DNA of 64,000 nt from Leptospira adleri (GTDB taxonomy: Bacteria; Spirochaetota; Leptospiria; Leptospirales; Leptospiraceae): positions 5,805 through 69,804 of the forward strand of contig NZ_NPDU01000020.1 of the NCBI RefSeq assembly GCF_002811985.1, read 5' to 3'. Of the stretch, positions 28,448 through 45,345 are shown one piece after another. Both the position numbers and the translations under genes were made by a program. Each line of letters opens with the position of its first letter. The stretch's first letter is position 1. The notes beneath the pieces are model-generated. The model was not told the origin of the DNA and did not search any database. It saw nothing but the letters and a program-made list of their open reading frames with translations.

Positions 28448-29020
28448 ATGAAAATTAGAAATATCCGGAAAGGATTTACCCTGATCGAGTTGATCGTGGT
28501 CATCGCGATCCTCGCCGGGTTGATCAGTATTCTTGCAACTACCGCCGCCAACTTCATTGTTCCCTCGGGTTCGGACGCGGCGCAAACCCTCAAACAAGCC
28601 GCCGAGTTTTGTTATCGTAAATCGATTCTTACAAACACCACTATGGTTTTAGAATTGGATATAGAGAACGATACATATACCGTCAAAAAACTGGTCAGAG
28701 ACGAGGGCGGACTCAAAGAAGTTTTGGTTTTTAAACCGCAAAATCTTCCTTATAATTCCGAAATTATCGATATCACGGACATCAGAGGTTTTCGATATAC
28801 GAAAGGAATCGTCAAGGTTCCATTTACTTATCTCGGCATCGCCGCGGACTACAGCGTTCACTTGGGAAACGATCCTTCGATCTATCGGACTTTGATCATC
28901 TACAGATACGGAGGAAAGGTTTCCGTTTTGGAAGGAGAACAATTTCACACTTCTTCCAATCTTGCAACCGATAAGAATTGGAAAGAACAACAGGATGAAA
29001 ACGAACAGCAACAACCTTAA
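28448..29020 (+). CDS. gspH: Minor pseudopilin, GspH-like
   Basis: This 190-residue pseudopilin has the processing site KG/FTLIEL near residue 10, then a hydrophobic helix. The globular part is beta-rich, with RKSILTNTTMVLELDIENDTY resembling the GspH/FimT core. The C-terminus is polar and Gln-rich (NEQQQP). It lies between gspG and the GspI-like gene. The assignment to GspH rests on order and on the FimT-like core. Its 3' end overlaps the next gene by 26 bases. Confidence 0.85.
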   Translation: MKIRNIRKGFTLIELIVVIAILAGLISILATTAANFIVPSGSDAAQTLKQAAEFCYRKSILTNTTMVLELDIENDTYTVKKLVRDEGGLKEVLVFKPQNLPYNSEIIDITDIRGFRYTKGIVKVPFTYLGIAADYSVHLGNDPSIYRTLIIYRYGGKVSVLEGEQFHTSSNLATDKNWKEQQDENEQQQP

Positions 29021-29537
29021 ATTCTTTTCCCGACGGATCCAAAATTCTTTTCGAAAGGGTTTTAATCTCATCGAAGTTTCCATTGCGCTCGCGTTAGCCG
29101 GAATCGCGATGACTTATACTTACATGGTCATCTCAAACGGAATCAAACAACAAAGGCTCGCCGCGGTAATGTCAAACGCGGTTCACCTCGCAAAAATCAA
29201 AATGGCTCAAATCGATTCGGTTTCGGTTCTTCAATCCGATAACACAACGGGAGAAATCCCCGGTTATCCCGGTTACAGTTTTAAAACTCAGATCGGAGAA
29301 GAAGACATGGATCTTCTCAAACTCGCCGGCAAGGAAGGAAAAAAACCGGAAGATCTCTTGGGGGGAAGAGATTCGGAGATGAACAAACTCATCATGCGCA
29401 GATCCGGACAGGCCAACCAGGGAGCGTCCACCGCGGGCATCATCCGGGTTTTTAGAATCAAGGTTACGATCAATTATCCGACCGGAAGCGGAACGGAATC
29501 TTATACCGCAGAAACTTTCAAATCGGCGCAATATTAA
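28995..29537 (+). CDS. gspI: Minor pseudopilin, GspI-like
   Basis: This pseudopilin has the cleavage site KG/FNLIEVSIALALAG, which places Glu at mature position 5. A GspI-type segment QQRLAAVMSNAVHLAKIKMA follows the helix. The frame is open from an ATG at 28962, but I choose the ATG at 28995 (180 residues). The leader is then a more usual 30 residues, still long and basic. It overlaps gspH by 26 bases. The assignment to I rests on gene order and the methionine- and alanine-rich helix. Confidence 0.85.
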   Translation: MKTNSNNLKFFSRRIQNSFRKGFNLIEVSIALALAGIAMTYTYMVISNGIKQQRLAAVMSNAVHLAKIKMAQIDSVSVLQSDNTTGEIPGYPGYSFKTQIGEEDMDLLKLAGKEGKKPEDLLGGRDSEMNKLIMRRSGQANQGASTAGIIRVFRIKVTINYPTGSGTESYTAETFKSAQY

Positions 29538-30153
29538 GAAAACAGAATGAAGACTCGAAAAGACAGATCCGGACGGCAAGGTTTCACTTTGATCGAAATT
29601 TCGATCGTCGTGATGATTTTGGGGGTGATCTTTACCGGGATTTTTTCCACGTATTATACGGCTCTGAAAATTTCCAGAGAATCGTCTTCTCCGGGAGGAG
29701 CTTCCAAAAGAGATATTCTTTTGGCGATGGAAAACGTGAGAAGTACGATTTCAATGGCGTATTTTCATCAAACGCAAAGAAGATTGATCTTCGTCGGAAA
29801 AAACGACGGCCGAGGAATCGACCGCAAGGATCGTTTGGACTTTGCCGCGACCCATCCCAATTCGGAAGAAACATCCATGCCGGAGGTAAGAGAAGTCGGA
29901 TTCTATCTCAAACCAATGCAAGAGACTCCGGATTACTATTATCTCATTCGAAGGGAAGACGAAATGGTGGATCGTTATCCGAAATCGGGCGGAACGGAAT
30001 ATACCCTCTTAAGTCACGTCAAAAGTTTTCAATTAAAGTATTCCAGAACCGGCGCCAAATGGGAAGACGAATGGGATTCTAAACTCACCAAGGTTTTACC
30101 GAGACTCATAAGAATCGAAATGATCGTAAATTCCGGCAAAAAGGAGGTCCGCT

Positions 30154-31329
<1,176 letters not shown>

Positions 31330-31334
31330 AAGTT

Positions 31335-32962
<1,628 letters not shown>

Positions 32963-32969
32963 GATCGTT

Positions 32970-33490
<521 letters not shown>

Positions 33491-33494
<4 letters not shown>

Positions 33495-34405
33495 AAAAAG
33501 AAGAAGAATTTCAGGAAGAAACGGCCCTCACGCCGGAGGAGGAAGAATTCTTAACTCTGGAACTTCAAGAAGAGGAAGAAGAGTCCGCTCCTCGATTTAC
33601 GCTCAAACAAAAAATCTACCTGATCGGAACCGGAGTTTTCTCCTTTCTATTTTTTACGATTCTCCTTTTTCCCCTCGACGAAATCGTTCGCAGTTCTTTG
33701 AATTCTTCTTCTACAAAAACCGGAACGATCATCAATTTTCGGGATCTTAGCATTTCCATCCTTGGAAATGTGACTCTCGACACTTTGGAAATCACAACTC
33801 CTTCCAATCTTAAAATCAAATCGGAAGAGACGGTTTTAAAAACCTCTCTGCTCGGACTTATGAAACGCAAGTTCGACGGTAAGTTCAAACTCGTTTCTCT
33901 GAAGATAGATACGGAAAACGGACCATTTGCAAAAATCCCAAAAATCGAAGGTCAAGGTAAATTTGAAAATTTGGATTTAGGAATTTCAAGAATGGCCGGA
34001 GATCTGGATATAGAAATTCCGGCCGGTTCTTCCGGAATGATCATGGAACTTCCCGAAATCCCGTTACTCGGCGAGCTCAAAAACGTTACGATCAAGAAAT
34101 TTCTGACTAAGATAAACCTTCAAGGCGGGAATCTTATCTTCAAAGATTTTACCTTGGACACTTCGATTGCCCGTTTTGATATCACTGGAAATATCCGCTT
34201 GTCCGAAAATATTCAATTTTCCCAACTCAATCTTAAGATCTGTTTAGAATTGGATCGGAACTTTGCCTTGGAAAGACAGGATATCGAAGATATGCTGACC
34301 GTTTTGAGCAAACAGAGCAACGAGAAGTGCATTCCTTTGATGGGAACGATCGGCAAACCGGAGGCAAAAATTCCGGGTTTGTCGGGCCCTCCGGCAACTC
34401 CCTAG
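33491..34405 (+). CDS. gspN: Type II secretion protein GspN-like
   Basis: This 304-residue protein has a Glu-rich cytoplasmic start, with about 20 Glu residues in the first 36. One transmembrane helix follows near 40-60 and then a long periplasmic beta-rich region (AsmA-like texture: LDTLEITTPSNLKIKSEE, FDITGNIRLSE). GspN is usually the last gene of type II operons, as here. The acidic N-terminus is unusual. Homology to classical GspN is inferred from position and topology. Confidence 0.75.
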
Positions 34406-34498
34406 TTTTTTCGGAACGTATAAAAGTCCGATCCTAAGTTCAAAACGGATTTTATAATTTTTAAGAATTTTAATCCGTAGATTTGTTATTTCAACGTT

Positions 34499-35083
34499 AT
34501 GGTAAACGTTGCTCTTAAAAGAATTTTTCCCTTTCTTCTATTTCTTTTTTTCTTTTTATTCTGCGATTCCCGTCCTCGAACGCCCCCTTCCAAAGAACAG
34601 TGGAACGAATTTAGAAAAATTCCCGAAAACCATCGGAAAATTTTAACCTTTGAAAAATTTCTTCGGCTGAATCAAGTGTTGAACGTGGTTCCCGCTGAAC
34701 AACTTCTGAGACAAGGAACCGATTGGAGACAGGCTGAGAGTCCGCCGTTTTCAATTCCTCCTCGAGATTTATGGCCGAACATTCTACCAACTTTGCGGGT
34801 GATTCGGGATTTGATTCTTCCCGAGATCGGCCCGGTGACGGTGGTCTCCGGTTTTCGAGACGCAGAATATAACGTCAAAGCGGGCGGCGCGAAATCCAGC
34901 CGACATCTGCTTTTTTCCGCCGTCGATCTGGTTCCGAATCGCGAAATCGACCGTATTGAATTGCACAATCGCCTTTTAAACCTTTGGCAGAAAAAAGGAC
35001 CGGAGAAGAAGATCGGCCTTGGGTTGTATTCTCGAAACCGTTTTCATATCGACACAAACGGTTTTCGTAAGTGGGAGAAATAA
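34499..35083 (+). CDS. Putative lipoprotein with M15-type peptidase fold
   Basis: This 194-residue exported protein has a Phe/Leu-rich signal and a lipobox-like FLFC (Cys22). The body matches the M15_3 zinc peptidase family, whose members act on peptidoglycan: VVSGFRDAEYN, then SSRHLLFSAVDL (His and Asp), then HIDTNGFRKW (His, Asp). All three metal and catalytic positions appear present. A 93-base gap separates it from gspN, so it may have its own promoter. A role in cell-wall remodelling with the secretion system is possible but unproven. Confidence 0.75.
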   Translation: MVNVALKRIFPFLLFLFFFLFCDSRPRTPPSKEQWNEFRKIPENHRKILTFEKFLRLNQVLNVVPAEQLLRQGTDWRQAESPPFSIPPRDLWPNILPTLRVIRDLILPEIGPVTVVSGFRDAEYNVKAGGAKSSRHLLFSAVDLVPNREIDRIELHNRLLNLWQKKGPEKKIGLGLYSRNRFHIDTNGFRKWEK

Positions 35084-35133
35084 TTTTTTGAATTCGAACC
35101 AATCGATTCTTGAAACCCAAAGATTCGAAATAA

Positions 35134-35170
35134 AAAAAGGTCCGAGTGAAAAACCCACCCGAACCTTTTT
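35134..35170. terminator. Bidirectional terminator between the M15 gene and nrdJ
   Basis: An inverted repeat pairs 35134-35148 with 35156-35170, giving 13 of 15 matches around a 7-base loop. A-runs on the left and T-runs on the right allow termination in both directions. It sits between the convergent M15-type gene and nrdJ. Confidence 0.65.
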
Positions 35171-35220
35171 CCAAAGCCATGCCTTACGCTGTAATTACGG
35201 CGTTGATTAGAAATCTTGAA

Positions 35221-38823
<3,603 letters not shown>

Positions 38824-38984
38824 AAATTTGCTCTCAGACTCCGTAAGACTAGTAAGAAGGGATTATGTCACTCTAAGAAAAAGGAAAAATGACCCAAAGC
38901 CTTTTTTGGCTCTCCTTTCTCCGAAGTTTCAAAATTTTTCCTACAAAAAGTTGTAAAAACACGTTCCAATGCGACAAATTAAGG

Positions 38985-39013
38985 TTGCGTGCTTACCCCT
39001 TTTTGAAAATATA
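38985..39013 (+). promoter_or_regulatory. Possible promoter of tRNA-Asn
   Basis: TTGCGT at 38985-38990 and AATATA at 39008-39013 are 17 bases apart and lie just upstream of the tRNA. The match to the sigma-70 consensus is moderate. Confidence 0.35.
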
Positions 39014-39031
39014 GGCCTAACTACCGAGGAT

Positions 39032-39109
<78 letters not shown>

Positions 39110-39639
39110 CCTTCTTATCTCTTCAGCCTAAATTCACTTTTCTCCCTTCTTTGGTTCTTTTTAGACGAGGTTCCAATACTTTGGTTCCTAAAAAACTTCT
39201 CTTTTGTTTAGTATTTTTACAAAAAAAGACCTTTCACCGTCCTTTCCTTCGAAAAAAAAAGACAGTTTCATAAATGGAGCTTCGCCGGTCGGAAAATTCT
39301 TTCCATTTTTGAAAAGAATCGGATTTTTCCTGATGGAGATAGATTTTCTCTAAAAAAACTACCACTTCGCTTGAGAACAACATTGAACAGTGAGGGAGTT
39401 GAGAATAGGATGAAAAAGAATCGAACCTCTTTCTCATAAATAGGAACAAAAGTACTTTCAGGAATGTTTCCTACTTACAAAAAAATCAATTCTTAGAATA
39501 TTCTAAATCTATTTTATACCAAAAGGTAAGATTCTTCTTAATTTATTTTTATAAGAATCGATAGTCTTTATAAAAATAAACCGGTCATTGAGAAAATGAA
39601 TAGACTTTCAAATTCAGCAACAACCGGCTCTTGCTTGCC
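39110..39639. other. 530-base AT-rich gap without a supported gene
   Basis: No reading frame here has codon use or a ribosome-binding site like the neighbours. Two structures stand out. One is a perfect 14-base palindrome TTAGAATATTCTAA at 39493-39506. The other is a 13-base perfect inverted repeat, 39542-39554 with 39568-39580. The first half is rich in T-runs. I see no tRNA 3' duplication that would mark an integrated element. Confidence 0.6.
39542..39580. terminator. AT-rich inverted repeat downstream of the cytochrome gene
   Basis: TTTATTTTTATAA and its exact complement are separated by 13 bases. The arms are 13 of 13 matched but carry no GC pair, so the stem is weak. It lies 60 bases past the stop of the minus-strand cytochrome gene and could act as a terminator or protein-binding site. 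Confidence 0.35.
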
Positions 39640-40557
39640 TTAGGATGGATTTTTAGCCGGCTTCAAAGATTTTAAGAATCGGAAAATCGCCTTCAATTCG
39701 GAGTCGCTCATGTTTTTGTAAGACTCCCAAGGCATGTGACTGTGCGAAATCGACTTCCCTTGCCGAAAACGAGCTAAGAATTGTTTTTCATTCCATTGAG
39801 TGATTCTTCCTTCCGAATGAGGAGTTAAATTGGGCGGAGTCAAGGGTTCTTTCGATGGATCCGAATCTTCCATAGGAGTTCCTCCCGCAAACGGTTCTCC
39901 GATATATTCTCCGATCATACTTCTTTTAGTATGACAACCGTTGCAGTTTGCGACGCTGTTCGCAAGGTAATCTCCGTAAGCGATCGTCTCGCTTGGTTCG
40001 ATCGATTTTAAAACCTCGCCATTAGGACCGACCGGTTTTACTACGAACGCTTTTAAAACTTTCCCGATCCAAGTCAATTCGTGCGCGGGCACTTGATTTT
40101 TTTCAGGCTTCATACTACGCAGAAAAGAAATGATCGCTGTTAGATCTTCGTCACTCGTGTTGTGAAAGGGCATAAAATCCAAAAGGACCGTATGATCCGG
40201 GCGAACCCCATATCGAAGAGCCCGAGCAATTTCCGAGTCGGAAAAACGGCCGATTCCGGTTTCGGAATCCGGAGTGATGTTTGGAGAATAAAAAGTTCCT
40301 ACGGGAAGCGCGAATTCTCTTCCCCCGGACAGAACGGGGCGTACTGACGAAGCGGAATTGGACTGATGGCATTCAGAACAATGTGCCGCTCCGTAAGCGA
40401 GGCGTTCGCCTCGCGCGATTATCGCAGGATCCTTGGAAGCCTTTATATCAGGATAGGGAGCTTCGTATTTTAGATTTTGTCGAAATACGGTTCCAAGCGC
40501 AAGCGCAGCGATCAGAAACAAAAAAATAATTCCAGTCCACTTCAAAAATTTTAACAT
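39640..40557 (-). CDS. Di-haem cytochrome c family protein
   Basis: This 305-residue protein has an N-terminal membrane anchor or signal (FLKWTGIIFLFLIAALALG) and two c-type haem sites, CSECH at residues 60-64 and CNGCH near 204-208. Candidate distal Met ligands are in DFMPFHN and SHMPWES. Each half resembles the small cytochrome c domain seen in alcohol-dehydrogenase-type subunits. A ribosome-binding site GAGGAAACGAG precedes the ATG. It is alone, with no dehydrogenase gene beside it, so the redox partner is unknown. Confidence 0.9.
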   Translation of the reverse strand: MLKFLKWTGIIFLFLIAALALGTVFRQNLKYEAPYPDIKASKDPAIIARGERLAYGAAHCSECHQSNSASSVRPVLSGGREFALPVGTFYSPNITPDSETGIGRFSDSEIARALRYGVRPDHTVLLDFMPFHNTSDEDLTAIISFLRSMKPEKNQVPAHELTWIGKVLKAFVVKPVGPNGEVLKSIEPSETIAYGDYLANSVANCNGCHTKRSMIGEYIGEPFAGGTPMEDSDPSKEPLTPPNLTPHSEGRITQWNEKQFLARFRQGKSISHSHMPWESYKNMSDSELKAIFRFLKSLKPAKNPS

Positions 40558-40790
40558 CTCGTTTCCTCATTCTTTATTGAATCAATTTCATTTAAGGATC
40601 TTTTTGTTTGAACAATCCTCAAATTTCTAATCCATAAAGACAAAGGAAGACTCAGACTTTGCGTGTTTTACTCGTTTCTTGAATATCCTATCCTCATTTC
40701 AAAGCTCCATCCTATAATTCGATTCTCGTTATAAAAATCGTTTCTCGATTTCGATAAGGCCTATTCTAATAATAGAATATTTGACTATCG

Positions 40791-41372
40791 TTATACTCTT
40801 TCCTTAGAACCGAAAATTTTGCGAGCCACAAAACTAAGAAAAAAGGAAACAAGAGATGCGATCAACATTCCGTAGCCGATAAAAACAAAGGTCAGTTTAA
40901 TCGCGGTGATTCGGCCCGTAAAGGTCGCAAGAGAATAGGGGACGATCGGCCAAGAAGAGAGGAAATAGAACATGAGTGAATTTTCTATCCAATCAAAAAC
41001 GAGAAATCCAAAGGGCAATACGTTGAAGGAGACGGGTAATTTAAAACGAATCGCGGTCCTTGTATAAAAGGAAGCGATCATAAAACAAACTGCGATGGGA
41101 AGAAACATATCCAGAACGTCCTGCCAAAAATACAAATTCCTTCCGACCTCGCCGTAAAATTGAAAGACATCCACCAATTCTTGCGGTGAGAAAAAGGGAC
41201 GGAAATCCATCTTCAAAGGAAGTTTTTGGCCCGCAGCCACGGGAATCAACTGTTCTAAAAATTGCATCGATGCGGAAATGAGAATGGAAGCAAGCGTATA
41301 AAAAAAGATCTTCCAACCGGAAGAATGTTTTTCTATAAATCCGCTAAAAGAAGACAAAAATCTAAAGTTCAT
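40791..41372 (-). CDS. Multi-pass membrane protein of unknown function
   Basis: This is a protein of 193 residues with about four or five membrane segments (FFYTLASILISASMQFL, MFLPIAVCFMIASFY, VLPFGFLVFDWIENSLMF, FVFIGYGMLIASLVSFFLS). I do not recognise a family. The frame extends 14 residues further upstream, but GAGGTG sits 6 bases before the ATG at 41372, so I use that start. It is 233 bases from the cytochrome gene on the same strand. The gap holds a TATTCTA-ATAA-TAGAATA palindrome (40762-40779) and no gene. Confidence 0.65.
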   Translation of the reverse strand: MNFRFLSSFSGFIEKHSSGWKIFFYTLASILISASMQFLEQLIPVAAGQKLPLKMDFRPFFSPQELVDVFQFYGEVGRNLYFWQDVLDMFLPIAVCFMIASFYTRTAIRFKLPVSFNVLPFGFLVFDWIENSLMFYFLSSWPIVPYSLATFTGRITAIKLTFVFIGYGMLIASLVSFFLSFVARKIFGSKERV

Positions 41373-41482
41373 AACACCTCTTTCGATCAATGCAGCTTTG
41401 ATCGAGTAATGCAAAGAACTATAGATTTATTTATAGGTCAAGAAGTTTGAATTTCCCCTTAAAATGGAACGTTAGGCGTTCT

Positions 41483-41776
41483 TCAAAACAAGTCTTCGTC
41501 GGAATCAGAAGTTGCAGCTTTGGTCCCGGCGGAAGTTTTAGCGTCTTCTCGAAATCCAGCCTTATTCGTTTTTTTGGATTCATCTTTCGTAAGCGCCTCG
41601 ATCTTTCCTTCCGCGGTATCCAGAATTCCCTGGCATATTTTTTTAAGCTCCATTCCCCGTTCATAGGCCTTGAGAGATTCTTCCAAACTGAAATCTTGCC
41701 GCTCCAGCTTTTCTGCGATCTGTTCCAGTTCCAAAAGCGCCTCTTCGAATGAAATTTTAGATTTTGATTCAGCCAT
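41483..41776 (-). CDS. xseB: Exodeoxyribonuclease VII small subunit
   Basis: XseB is the regulatory small subunit of exonuclease VII. The family core is clear: [19 protein letters not shown], then [19 protein letters not shown]. The C-terminal 30 residues are an extra Asp/Ser/Lys tail ([18 protein letters not shown]) beyond the usual 75-80 residues. It is 1 base downstream of xseA, with which it acts. Confidence 0.96.
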   Translation of the reverse strand: MAESKSKISFEEALLELEQIAEKLERQDFSLEESLKAYERGMELKKICQGILDTAEGKIEALTKDESKKTNKAGFREDAKTSAGTKAATSDSDEDLF

Positions 41777-41777
41777 T

Positions 41778-43046
41778 TTATTTTCCCTTTCGAATCACCT
41801 GCATCGTTCCGCCTGCAAGCAATACTTGTAATTCTTCTTCCGGCTTTGTTTGTTCCGGAGAACTGATAATCTTTCCTTTTGTGTTTCTTACGATGGAATA
41901 GCCGCGTTTCATCGTGGAGGCGGGAGAAAGATCTTCCACCTTGGAAGTCAGAAATTCCGCTCTTTGTTTTTTATGAGATAAAATATTCAATATTCGAGGG
42001 GTCAAAGCCGTATAACGTTCAATTCTTACTTTGGCTAGATCCATTTTGTTTCGAACCGCTTTCTGTAGTCGAACCCCGATTTCGTCCACCCTCTGACTTC
42101 TCGCGTTCAGAAGCTGCATTGGCTCTTTGAATATAAATTTCCCGGATAACAGACGTAAACGGTCCTTACTCGAGGAGACCCTCGAGTTCAAAGAAGTTTT
42201 GAGCCTTCCTTCCAGCTGTGAAAGAAATTGCAAAATGTCTTCCTCTTTCGGAACCGCGTGTTCCGCAGCCGCAGTCGGAGTCGGAGTGGCGAAGTCGGCG
42301 GCAAAGTCGCTTAACAAAACGTCGGTTTGATGACCTACCGCCGAAATGATCGGAACCCTGGAGTTCGCGTAGGCCCTAACCACCTTTTCATCGTTAAACG
42401 CCATGAGATCCTCGAAACTTCCGCCGCCTCGTCCCGCGATGATGACGTCCACGTTCCATTCGGGACGATTCAATTCTTCGATCGCGCCTACGATCGAGTT
42501 CGGGGCGTCTTCTCCCTGAACTACACAAGGCGCGATGAGAATGTTGATTCCCGGAAAACGGGAACGAGCCACTTTGATGATGTCTTCGATCGCCGCACCG
42601 GAAGGCGAGGTCGCGATTCCAAGCGTTTTTGGAAACGCGGGAATTCTCCTTTTTTTCTCCGGATCGAAGATTCCCTCAGCGGAAAGTTTTTGTTTGAGTC
42701 TTTCTATCTGAAGTAGAATGTCTCCCTGACCCAATTCTTCCACTCTCGTTACGTTGAGGTTATAAGAACCTCCTGCTTCGTAGAGAGTAATCGTTCCGTA
42801 AACTTGGATTTCTTTTCCGTCGCTTAGGGGTTTGCCCGAATAATTCTTATTGGAATAATTAAAAAAAGTGCAACGAACGAGGGAAGCCGCGTCCTTGAGT
42901 GAAAAGTAAATATGTCCGGAATTGGCCTTGCTGTAATTCGAAATTTCCCCTCGGACCCAGATATTTTTAAGATCCTTGGACCCGGTGATCAGATTTTTGA
43001 TGATCCTCGTTACTTCCGTTACGGAAAGAGGTTTGGAATCTTCCAA
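41778..43046 (-). CDS. xseA: Exodeoxyribonuclease VII large subunit
   Basis: XseA carries the nuclease activity that trims single-stranded DNA. The 422-residue protein has the N-terminal OB fold ([21 protein letters not shown]), the catalytic middle with [19 protein letters not shown] and [18 protein letters not shown], and a C-terminal coiled-coil region for XseB binding. No catalytic motif is missing. Its start lies 4 bases from the end of the upstream permease gene. Confidence 0.97.
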   Translation of the reverse strand: MEDSKPLSVTEVTRIIKNLITGSKDLKNIWVRGEISNYSKANSGHIYFSLKDAASLVRCTFFNYSNKNYSGKPLSDGKEIQVYGTITLYEAGGSYNLNVTRVEELGQGDILLQIERLKQKLSAEGIFDPEKKRRIPAFPKTLGIATSPSGAAIEDIIKVARSRFPGINILIAPCVVQGEDAPNSIVGAIEELNRPEWNVDVIIAGRGGGSFEDLMAFNDEKVVRAYANSRVPIISAVGHQTDVLLSDFAADFATPTPTAAAEHAVPKEEDILQFLSQLEGRLKTSLNSRVSSSKDRLRLLSGKFIFKEPMQLLNARSQRVDEIGVRLQKAVRNKMDLAKVRIERYTALTPRILNILSHKKQRAEFLTSKVEDLSPASTMKRGYSIVRNTKGKIISSPEQTKPEEELQVLLAGGTMQVIRKGK

Positions 43047-43050
43047 TCGG

Positions 43051-44184
43051 TTAACGATGCCCCTTGTTCAAAATCAATTCTCTGCGATACAATCTCCAAA
43101 AATCCCAAAGAATGACGACTAACGTGACCGCAACGGGCCCGACTACGAGTCCCATAATTCCGAATTCTTTGATTCCTCCGATCAGGGAAAGAAAGATGAG
43201 GAGCGGATGAACCTGAAGTTTTTTATCGAGCATTCTCGGTTTTACGAAATTCTCAAGCGCCAAATAGAAAAAGAGTCCGCTTCCCATAAAAAAGATCGCC
43301 ATCATCGGATTGTTTTCCAAAAACAAAATATAAAGTCCGATCGGAAGCCAAACGACGGAAGTTCCCACGACGGGAATGATCGAAAAGAAGGCGGCCAAAC
43401 TCGCATACAGGAAAGGACTCGAAATTCCGGCGATCAAAAGAAGAACGTAAACGGCGGCTCCTTGTAGTATGGAAATGATAAGATTTCCTCGGATAACCGT
43501 CTGAACCGCAGAAGTAACCTTTCTTCCGACTTGCTCTTCCAACTGTCTGGAAAACGGAAGATTGTCCAAGATGAATCGTTCTACTTTTTTTCCGTCTTGA
43601 TAGAGAAAGAAAAGAACCAAAAGGGCAAAGAAAAGATTTATCAGAATTCCAGTGGGCAATTCTATGTTTCCCAAGATAAAAGAGGAAGCGTTGCTGAGAA
43701 TTCCGTAGATGCTGTCTAAATTCAAAATGTCCACGTAGTTTTCGGCGAATTCTCCGTAGATTTCGGGAACTTTTACCCAGAAAAATTCGTTGTCCGTGAC
43801 AAAATCCGTGAGCATCGCGAAGTTCATCAAGGTTTCGATCATTTTGTCTTCGCTTAACGAAATTCTTAATTTGAATAGAATTGAAAGGGCTTCTTGAATC
43901 AGCGTGCGGATCACAAAATAAGAAGGGATGAGAACGAGCATGGAAACGAGAGTGATCATGATCCAAGGCACGAGCCATTGGAATCTTTCCCCGAGATATC
44001 CTTTGAGAAGTTTGTATTGTCTTCTTGTCGCGAGATAAAGAATCAACGCCATCAGGGAAGAATAGAGATAAGGACGAAATACGAGGAAGAATACTCCGAT
44101 CGCAAAGAGAAAGAGGACGGAGAAAAAAATGACAAACGTGTATTTGCCGGGTTCCGGGTTCGGTGAAATGACGGGTTCGATCAT
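43051..44184 (-). CDS. AI-2E/PerM-family transporter
   Basis: This 377-residue integral membrane protein has about seven or eight helices and the family middle section: NLLFFLLYQDGKK-like ([20 protein letters not shown]), then [15 protein letters not shown] near residue 215. The C-terminal half has [18 protein letters not shown], a conserved stretch in this family. Substrates of such proteins vary and are mostly unknown, so export of a quorum signal should not be assumed. The start lies 3 bases after the next upstream gene on this strand. Confidence 0.88.
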   Translation of the reverse strand: MIEPVISPNPEPGKYTFVIFFSVLFLFAIGVFFLVFRPYLYSSLMALILYLATRRQYKLLKGYLGERFQWLVPWIMITLVSMLVLIPSYFVIRTLIQEALSILFKLRISLSEDKMIETLMNFAMLTDFVTDNEFFWVKVPEIYGEFAENYVDILNLDSIYGILSNASSFILGNIELPTGILINLFFALLVLFFLYQDGKKVERFILDNLPFSRQLEEQVGRKVTSAVQTVIRGNLIISILQGAAVYVLLLIAGISSPFLYASLAAFFSIIPVVGTSVVWLPIGLYILFLENNPMMAIFFMGSGLFFYLALENFVKPRMLDKKLQVHPLLIFLSLIGGIKEFGIMGLVVGPVAVTLVVILWDFWRLYRRELILNKGHR

Positions 44185-44187
44185 TTT

Positions 44188-44673
44188 TTAACCGCCCGAT
44201 TTTTTGTAGAAAAGTTTGATTCTACTTCCGTTGTCCACGGCTTCGATCTGAATCGTAACCACTTTTTTATTCTGACTCTCGGCCATAATCACGGTTTTTT
44301 GATCCGAAATTTCCTCTTGTAGAACTTTCCAATAGAGGGATTTAAAAATGGAAGAATAATAAACTTCCATTTGTTTTTTCCTAAACGCGTGCGTGAATAC
44401 GAGGAAGGATTCTTTTGTATCGAAATAACCCCGTTCCGATTTTAACTCCGTAGAATAGATCAAATCGGATCCTTCCGGGACAAACTCCACCGGAAGAGAT
44501 CTCGGATTTCGAACCGGATTGTACTGAAGGGTCAATTTGTTATAACGATACAATTCTGTCTTGGAATCCGAGGAAAAGACCGAGCTCGGCGCCGTTAAAG
44601 CGCAGAAAAGAAAAAAGACTAAAAAATAGAAACGAGTAGGGTTCACTTTTTTTACTTGAACCTTATCCGCCAT
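44188..44673 (-). CDS. Exported protein of unknown function
   Basis: This protein of about 161 residues has a signal peptide (FYFLVFFLFCALTAPSSVFSS) and a beta-rich mature region of about 120 residues. I do not recognise a family. The C-terminus (VTIQIEAVDNGSRIKLFYKK) suggests a compact beta domain. The frame is open from a TTG at 44682, but the ATG at 44673 is the more likely start. It lies upstream of the AI-2E permease gene on the same strand, separated by 3 bases. Confidence 0.65.
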   Translation of the reverse strand: MADKVQVKKVNPTRFYFLVFFLFCALTAPSSVFSSDSKTELYRYNKLTLQYNPVRNPRSLPVEFVPEGSDLIYSTELKSERGYFDTKESFLVFTHAFRKKQMEVYYSSIFKSLYWKVLQEEISDQKTVIMAESQNKKVVTIQIEAVDNGSRIKLFYKKSGG

Positions 44674-44700
44674 CACTGACAATTCTTTTATTCATCGTTC

Positions 44701-45345
44701 ATGACTTTTCAGGAAACACTGATTCAAATTCTCACCCGATTTTCGGAAACCGATCCCGTATTCGTCTGGCTCTTCTTCGCTTTTTCCAATTTTGCTGAAA
44801 ACGTTTTTCCGCCTTGGCCGGGCGATACGATCACCGTCTTTGGCGGTTTTTTGGTCGCAAGAAATTTAGAATCCTTCGGCTGGTTCTCGCTCCTTTCGAG
44901 CACTTTGTTCGGGAATCTTTTAGGAGCCTGGGTCATGTACCGATTCGGAAACGTCTTTTTACATTGGGTGAAAAAGAAAGAATTTCCGCTCAAAGATTCT
45001 CTCTACGACGAAGAATCGATCGAAAGAACCCTAACTTGGTTTCATAGAAACGCGATCGCGGTCGTTTTGTTCAGCCGGTTTTCCGCGGGAATTCGTTTCT
45101 TCGTTTCGATCGTAGCCGGTATGGTAAAGATGAATCATTTGGTTTTTTTTGGTTGTTTTACCGCCGCCGTCATTCTCTGGTGCGGGCTTCTCATTTTTTC
45201 AGGCTTCTATCTCGGCTCTCATTGGGAGGCCGTTTTGGGCTTTTTAGAAATTTATAATAGAATCATCTTCGGTTTGATGATCCTATTTGCGATTTTATTC
45301 TTCTGGTATCGAAGAATAAAAAAAACGGCGGATCAGAATTCTTAA
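44701..45345 (+). CDS. DedA-family membrane protein
   Basis: This 214-residue membrane protein shows the DedA signature: FAENVFPPWPGDTITVFGG near residue 30 and VVLFSRFSAGIRFFVSIVAG near 120, with conserved Arg residues. Five hydrophobic stretches are seen. The family supports membrane lipid turnover and undecaprenyl phosphate flipping in other bacteria. It begins 27 bases from the divergent start of the exported-protein gene, so the two probably share a tight promoter region. Confidence 0.9.
   Translation: MTFQETLIQILTRFSETDPVFVWLFFAFSNFAENVFPPWPGDTITVFGGFLVARNLESFGWFSLLSSTLFGNLLGAWVMYRFGNVFLHWVKKKEFPLKDSLYDEESIERTLTWFHRNAIAVVLFSRFSAGIRFFVSIVAGMVKMNHLVFFGCFTAAVILWCGLLIFSGFYLGSHWEAVLGFLEIYNRIIFGLMILFAILFFWYRRIKKTADQNS

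Noticed and set aside
43253..43978. 241-residue minus-strand frame inside the AI-2E permease gene
   Set aside because: It lies in another frame of a well-supported membrane protein gene and has Arg/His/Ser-rich composition typical of a shadow.
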